The notes under the pieces: generated by a model | What the model was told of the DNA's origin: nothing | Seen by the model: the letters and a program-made list of their open reading frames with translations, nothing else | The model's database searches: none | Source of the DNA: JBHIET01 sp046760785 | GTDB lineage: Bacteria > Chloroflexota > Anaerolineae > B4-G1 | Assembly: GCA_046760785.1 (NCBI GenBank) | Contig: JBHIET010000033.1 | Coordinates: 1 to 33,933 of the forward strand | Reading direction: 5' to 3' | DNA length: 33,933 nt | Shown: positions 30,136-33,933 of the stretch, one piece after another | How positions within the stretch are numbered: the stretch's first letter is position 1 | Layout: each line of letters starts with the position of its first letter | Program-made: the position numbers and the translations under genes

Positions 30136-30324
30136 ACAGGACTTACGCAGTTGAGGGCCAAACCGCTGGCTGAGCGTTGCCCTGAGCCGGCCGAAGGGTA
30201 GGCCGCAGGCCGTATCGAAGCCCGGTTTGGCGCGGTTCTTGGTCTCGATACGGCCCTGGGTCTCGATACGCTTCGCTACTCGACCTGAAGGGCCTACTCG
30301 ACCAGCGAACCGCGTAACTCCTGT
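30136..30324. mobile_element. 189-bp MITE-like element at the VWA gene end
   Basis: Ends ACAGGACTTACGCAGTT and AACCGCGTAACTCCTGT are inverted repeats with two mismatches, flanked by TAGTT at 30131-30135 and 30325-30329. The inside holds two GGTCTCGATACG repeats and short palindromes, no gene. The stop codon of the VWA gene lies across its right boundary. With the adjoining 30018-30130 (no gene seen apart from the obgE promoter), it fills the obgE/VWA gap. Confidence 0.83.
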
Positions 30325-33230
30325 TAGTTACCCTCTTTGCGTTCCTGCTTTTTCCTCAGCAATCGCCCGGCCAGTGTCTCGCCCTCGGCGGCGGCCTCCT
30401 CCCCGGCCCTCCCCCGCGAGACGGGAGAGGGAGTTGCGGGCGGAGGCGGTGTCACCTCCAGGGTTACGTCCGCCACCGGCCGGCGCTCCTCGGCGCGGGA
30501 CTTGGCCCGGAAGAGACGGCCCACCGGCGAGGGAACCCCCTCCCCCCGCCCTCTCCCGCGAGCAGGGGAAGGGGCTTTCTGTAGCCACTCACGTACCCCA
30601 TCCCACGCCCGCTCCAGGTCGCGCCGGCCCAGCGCCAACCGCCGCACCCCCACGTCGAAGGGCAGGAGCAGCGCCGCCAGCCCCAGCAAATAGGGCCACA
30701 GATCGCGGGCGGTGCCCTTCCCCCGCAGTGTGTGGGCGAAGGACTCGGCGGGCTCCTCCAACACTCCCCCACCCCCCAGTTCGGCCAGCCGCGCCAGGTA
30801 TGCCGGATCGCCCTCCAGCGCCGCATACTCGGGTGAGTAGCCCAGCACCCAGCCGGTGGTGAGGGCCAGCCCCCCTTCGCCCCCCCCTTCCTCCCCCCCC
30901 GCAAGCGGAGGGGGCACGGGAGGGGCAGTCAGCCGCATCAGGTAGGCCCCCTCCGTCTGGGGCGTGAACGTTCCCTCGTAGCGACCCGGCGCGGTTTGCG
31001 CCAGCTCCACCAGCAGCGGCTCGCCATCCGGCCCCACCACGCTCACGCTCGCGTCCAGCCCGTTGACGAAGGCCCCGCCCTCGTCCACCGCGTCCACCGT
31101 GACGTGGGCTTCCTCCCCTTCCAGCACGACCGATGTCTCCACTGGCACGTCGCTCCGCTCGACAATAGTCCAGCGCACCGCCTGGGCCCAGAAGCGGGAG
31201 AAGTCCTCCCACGTCACCCACGCTCGTGCCCAGCGGGCCGTCGCGTCGGAGGTCCAGGCCACGGCGCGGCCCAGCCCGTATTGCCAGGCCGCCAGCAGCG
31301 GGTCGTCCTGATGGGTGGAGAGGACCACGCGCCCGGCCGGCTTGGCCGTCGTGGCGACGTAGCCCGCCAGTTGCGGCACCGCCTCGATGCCGGTCAGGAT
31401 CGGGCTGGCGGACGTCTGCCGGGGATAGAACGGCTCCTCGACGATGTAGGAGCGCATCGCCAGTTGCGTCTCCTCGGCGAAGATGACCGGCAGGTTGGCG
31501 GCCCGGTCGGTAAAGTGGTAGCGCCCGTTGCCCAGGCCGGCGATCTCCTCCAGGAAGCGCAAATCCTCCCCGGCCCCGATGGCGACGGTGCTGAGGGTGA
31601 TATTCTGGCCCACCATCTCCTCGACCATCTCCCGCACCCCCTGCTGGTGCTCGGAGTCGGAGCCGTCGGCCAGGAGGATGATGTGGCGTACGGCGCGGTC
31701 GGAATCGGACAGGTAGCGCAGCGCCTCTTGCAAGCTCTCTCGCACGTAGATGCCGCCGCCTCCGGCCTGCAAGCGGATCACCTGTTCGATCACCTCATCC
31801 CGCCGGCTGCCGGGCAGGGGGCCGATGACGTCGGCGGGGCGGTCGTCGAAGGCGATGACGGTGATCTCGTCCAGGTCGTTGATCAGTTCGGCGACGCGGG
31901 CGGCCGCCTCCCCGGCCAGCCGTATCTTTTGTACCCCGCTCTCCTGCACGCTCATGCTGCCCGATTTATCTATCACGACGACGATGGACATGGGCGGGAA
32001 GCGCTCCGGGTCCTGAATGGTCATCTCGACCGGGAGGGTCTCCTCCAACGGCGTGTCATACCAACCCCCTACTCCGTAGGCGTGCGGCCCACCGACGGCG
32101 ACCAGCCCGCCGCCCAGGTCGCGGACGTAGGATTGGAGCGCACTCATCGCGCGGGAGGAGAGGGATTGGGCGGGCGTATCCACCAGCACGACCGTCCCGT
32201 ACTCGGCCAGGGAGGCCGGGTCGGAGGGGATCGCGCCGGGGGTGTGCTCCTCCACGGTCAGGCCGGCGGATTGGAGTGCGGCTACCAGATGCCCCCCCTC
32301 TGTCCCCCCCGCAGATGGGGGGGAAGTCACAACGAGGATGCGCGGCGGCCCCTCGACCAGCGTAAAGGCGGAGAGTCCGTTGTTCTGCGGGTAGGTATCG
32401 GCAGCGGGGGTGAGGTAGGCGCGGAAGGAGGTGAATCCCGGTTCGCCCGCCGTGAGCGGGACGGCGAAGGTGTTGGCACCGGGGTTCAGGTGTACCCGCT
32501 CCCGGGCCACGACCTTTTCCCCGGCCAGGACGGTCAGCACGGCCTCGGTATCGCGTGTGGCGCGGGCGGTGACGGAGAGGCTGAACTCTTCTCCCTGGTG
32601 CAGCCGGTCGGGGGCGGTGAGGTCGGAAAGCCACGCCTCCCCTCCAGCGAGTTGGGAGGACAACGGCACGACGTCCACCTGGATACCTTGCGCGTGGGCC
32701 AATTGCACCGCCTGCTCCGCCTGGCCCAGCGTGGGGAGACCGTCGGAGAGGATAACCATGCGCCGGGCGGAGCCTTCGGGGAAGAGTGCCATCCCCAGCC
32801 GAATCGCGCTCTCCAGGTCGGTCTGGTTGGTGCGGGGGATGGAGGCGATCTCGGCAACGGATGTCCCATTTTCCAGAGCGGATGCCATCGGCCGCTCGAC
32901 CAGCGCGTCGTCCCCAAAGAGCACCAGGGCGGCTCGGTCATCCGGCCCCATCCCCGCCAGCGCGTCCGCGACAAAGGACAACGCTCGTTCCCGCTCCGGT
33001 TCGGATACGCTGTCGGAGACATCTACCAGAAAGACGACGGCCAGTTCGTCGCTGCCGTGGACGGACTGCATCCCGGCCAGGCTAAGGAGGATGAGGAGCG
33101 CGATCAGGCAGCGCAGGACGAGCGCGACCCAGGCCCGCCCGCGTCCGTAGCGGGTCACCGGTCGGCCCAGGTAGGCGAAGTAGGGTAAGAATATTAGCAG
33201 TAGCAGGAATAACGGTTGGGTGAAAGCCAT
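30324..33230 (-). CDS. Large membrane protein with two VWA domains
   Basis: 968 residues. Two N-terminal membrane helices (PLFLLLLIFLPYFAYLG and WVALVLRCLIALLILLSLAG) precede a VWA domain with MIDAS DVSDS at ~69. A beta-sandwich (~200-290) and a class I glutamine-amidotransferase-like domain (~295-400; ILVVTSPPS then GGGLVAVGG) follow. A second VWA has MIDAS DKSGSMS near 419, then further beta domains and a last helix (DLWPYLLGLAALLLPF). The layout matches BatA/YfbK-like VWA-GATase proteins thought to organise membrane assemblies. Four GC-rich palindromic repeats are translated in frame (residues ~302-313, 768-786, 885-898, 932-944). The start is ATG with GGGAGG. The stop is formed by a MITE target site. 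Confidence 0.88.
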   Translation of the reverse strand: MAFTQPLFLLLLIFLPYFAYLGRPVTRYGRGRAWVALVLRCLIALLILLSLAGMQSVHGSDELAVVFLVDVSDSVSEPERERALSFVADALAGMGPDDRAALVLFGDDALVERPMASALENGTSVAEIASIPRTNQTDLESAIRLGMALFPEGSARRMVILSDGLPTLGQAEQAVQLAHAQGIQVDVVPLSSQLAGGEAWLSDLTAPDRLHQGEEFSLSVTARATRDTEAVLTVLAGEKVVARERVHLNPGANTFAVPLTAGEPGFTSFRAYLTPAADTYPQNNGLSAFTLVEGPPRILVVTSPPSAGGTEGGHLVAALQSAGLTVEEHTPGAIPSDPASLAEYGTVVLVDTPAQSLSSRAMSALQSYVRDLGGGLVAVGGPHAYGVGGWYDTPLEETLPVEMTIQDPERFPPMSIVVVIDKSGSMSVQESGVQKIRLAGEAAARVAELINDLDEITVIAFDDRPADVIGPLPGSRRDEVIEQVIRLQAGGGGIYVRESLQEALRYLSDSDRAVRHIILLADGSDSEHQQGVREMVEEMVGQNITLSTVAIGAGEDLRFLEEIAGLGNGRYHFTDRAANLPVIFAEETQLAMRSYIVEEPFYPRQTSASPILTGIEAVPQLAGYVATTAKPAGRVVLSTHQDDPLLAAWQYGLGRAVAWTSDATARWARAWVTWEDFSRFWAQAVRWTIVERSDVPVETSVVLEGEEAHVTVDAVDEGGAFVNGLDASVSVVGPDGEPLLVELAQTAPGRYEGTFTPQTEGAYLMRLTAPPVPPPLAGGEEGGGEGGLALTTGWVLGYSPEYAALEGDPAYLARLAELGGGGVLEEPAESFAHTLRGKGTARDLWPYLLGLAALLLPFDVGVRRLALGRRDLERAWDGVREWLQKAPSPARGRGRGEGVPSPVGRLFRAKSRAEERRPVADVTLEVTPPPPATPSPVSRGRAGEEAAAEGETLAGRLLRKKQERKEGN
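30396..30434 (+). repeat. GC-rich palindromic repeat, VWA copy A
   Basis: Core CCCTCCCCCGCGAGACGGGA. Translated on the minus strand as TPSPVSRGRAGEE near the C-terminus of the VWA protein. Confidence 0.8.
30535..30577 (+). repeat. GC-rich palindromic repeat, VWA copy B
   Basis: Core CCCTCTCCCGCGAGCAGGGG. Translated as KAPSPARGRGRGEGVP, in a different reading frame from copies A and C. Confidence 0.8.
30870..30925 (+). repeat. GC-rich palindromic repeat, VWA copy C
   Basis: Core CCCCCCCCGCAAGCGGAGGG. Translated as PPVPPPLAGGEEGGGEGG. Confidence 0.8.
32291..32324 (+). repeat. GC-rich palindromic repeat, VWA copy D
   Basis: Core CCCCCCCGCAGATGGGGGGG. Translated as SPPSAGGTEGG, in the same frame as copy C, at the start of the amidotransferase-like domain. 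Confidence 0.78.
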
Positions 33231-33258
33231 TTGCCTCCCGGTGAAAAGAAGCTATAAT
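33231..33258 (+). promoter_or_regulatory. Promoter of the DUF4258/YgiT pair, overlapping a divergent one
   Basis: -35 TTGCCT (33231-33236), 16-base spacer, perfect -10 TATAAT (33253-33258). The same bases on the minus strand (TTATAG/TATAGC, with TTAACG upstream) could serve the VWA gene, so the two promoters would share their -10 region. Confidence 0.6.
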
Positions 33259-33288
33259 CTATCTTGAGCACCATCGTTAAAAAACGCT

Positions 33289-33618
33289 ATGGATATCGCA
33301 CGGGTCAAAGCACTTGTCCGGCAGAGGCGATACAAGACTTCCCACCACGCCGAAGTCGAACGAGAAGCTGAAGCGATCACGATTGATGATATCAAGACAG
33401 CTATTCTCAATGGAGAGTTGCTGGAAGATTATCCCGATGACCCCCGTGATCCCAGTTGCTTGACATTGGGTACAGCAGAAGACGGACGGGCATTGCATAT
33501 TGTCCTGACGATACTGGCACAGGTTGAAGAAGTATTGATTATCACTGTTTATGTTCCCACCCAACCCAAGTGGCTGAATCCACGCACGCGAGCAGCAAGG
33601 GAATCAACCGATGAGTGA
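33289..33618 (+). CDS. DUF4258 (RelE-like) toxin candidate
   Basis: A 109-residue protein of the DUF4258 type. It opens with a helix (MDIARVKALVRQRRYKTSHHAEVERE), continues ITIDDIKTAILNGELLEDYPDDPRDPSCLTLG, then strands GRALHIVLTIL and EVLIITVYVP, ending PTQPKWLNPRTR. The HH-xxER and late WxxxxR residues are the usual conserved positions. The fold is thought to resemble the RelE/ParE toxin superfamily. The ATG has no strong SD. It overlaps the YgiT-type zinc-finger gene by eight bases, the standard order for such pairs (toxin first, zinc-finger antitoxin second). Intact, unlike the other accessory modules here. Confidence 0.85.
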   Translation: MDIARVKALVRQRRYKTSHHAEVEREAEAITIDDIKTAILNGELLEDYPDDPRDPSCLTLGTAEDGRALHIVLTILAQVEEVLIITVYVPTQPKWLNPRTRAARESTDE

Positions 33619-33933
33619 ACAAAGCTTCGACTGTCACTTTTGCGGCGGCAAGGTAGTGACCAGACAAGTCAATGTTATGCGCCATTGGAAAGGCCGTTAT
33701 ATTTTGCTCAAGAACGTTCCCGCTTATGTCTGCACTCAGTGTGGCGAGAAATATTATGACGCCGCTGTTGCCGAGACGATGGATCGAATTATGCGGTCGA
33801 GCGAGGACCAGCTGCAAACCAAGCACGAAATTCGCGTCCCCGTCGTCGAAATGCCCCTTTCCTACGCCATCCCGCAACCGGCCGGCCTGGCCGTGCGTGA
33901 CAAACCGTCGGGTAAGCGTTCAGGGGGTAGTCA
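33611..33933 (+). CDS. YgiT/MqsA-type zinc-finger antitoxin, runs off the window
   Basis: The frame starts MSEQSFDCHFCGGKVVTRQV and stays open to the window end (107 codons). Two CxxC pairs (C8/C11 and C41/C44 in CTQCGE) form the zinc-binding N-terminal domain of YgiT-type proteins. YDAAVAETMDRIMRSS is the short helix that follows. The later segment RVPVVEMPLSYAIPQPAGLAV is proline-rich. The MqsA-like C-terminal helix-turn-helix is not seen, so it is of the short YgiT class, though the true end lies outside the window. It overlaps the DUF4258 gene and probably neutralises it. Confidence 0.85.
   Translation, partial: MSEQSFDCHFCGGKVVTRQVNVMRHWKGRYILLKNVPAYVCTQCGEKYYDAAVAETMDRIMRSSEDQLQTKHEIRVPVVEMPLSYAIPQPAGLAVRDKPSGKRSGGS

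Noticed and set aside
30996..33188. A 730-codon plus-strand open frame
   Set aside because: Shadow of the VWA gene on the other strand; low-complexity His/Gly/Arg composition and no domain, while the minus strand has clear VWA motifs.
1..33933. tRNA or rRNA genes
   Set aside because: Scanning by eye found no cloverleaf with TTCRA and CCA-type ends and no rRNA signature; a covariance search would be decisive.

Overview
The window is a GC-rich bacterial chromosome segment that looks like the phylum Chloroflexota, probably an Anaerolineae-type lineage. This is inference from gene content (LonA, a FlgD-like-domain lipoprotein, Pro/Thr-linked lipoproteins, paired GT2 transferases, non-Pyl MttB with a corrinoid protein) and from the many short repeats in and between genes. 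No rRNA, tRNA, CRISPR array, phage or full-length transposase was recognised.

Layout. Positions 1-1735 are decayed accessory DNA: a small gene, a deleted retropepsin-like gene, a dual-specificity phosphatase and a helix-turn-helix stub. Then come a secreted nucleoside hydrolase (1736-2914, -) and a folC-lon operon (3085-6937, -). A lipoprotein (7168-8436, +) precedes a phnD-phnC-phnE-type ABC importer (8610-12386, +). Two GT2 glycosyltransferases follow (12488-14163, +). After them is a three-gene unit with its own promoter: two unrecognised proteins and a frameshifted HNH nuclease (14217-15454, +). A metallo-beta-lactamase/AcnX-swivel fusion and a MaoC-like hydratase (15540-17538, -) converge on it. 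A DUF362 remnant overlaps a second copy of the phosphatase (17645-18455, +).

The right half holds an M20 peptidase (18597-19790, -) divergent from a response regulator/histidine kinase pair (19935-22669, +). That pair is split by a decayed MNT-HEPN module. Next are a corrinoid protein and MttB-type methyltransferase (22677-24809, -), upp (25145-25771, +), a wrecked GxxExxY gene (25837-26318), a WecA/TagO-like transferase (26354-27403, +) and an obgE-GNAT-nadD operon (27400-29996, -). Last are a large double-VWA membrane protein (30324-33230, -) and a divergent DUF4258/YgiT-type toxin-antitoxin pair (33289-end, +).

The most striking theme is repeats and gene decay. Three MITE-like elements with terminal inverted repeats and target duplications can be delimited to the base: one splits the GxxExxY gene, one abuts the mttB promoter and one makes the stop codon of the VWA gene. 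A GC-rich palindromic repeat lies four times inside the VWA gene, always in frame but read in three different frames. Tandem repeats have expanded the histidine kinase ATP lid and parts of folC, a GT2 gene, nadD and the MBL gene. Four accessory genes (retropepsin, MNT, HEPN, GxxExxY) have lost their middle while keeping both ends. All family names come from motif recognition in the sequence; no database search was possible.
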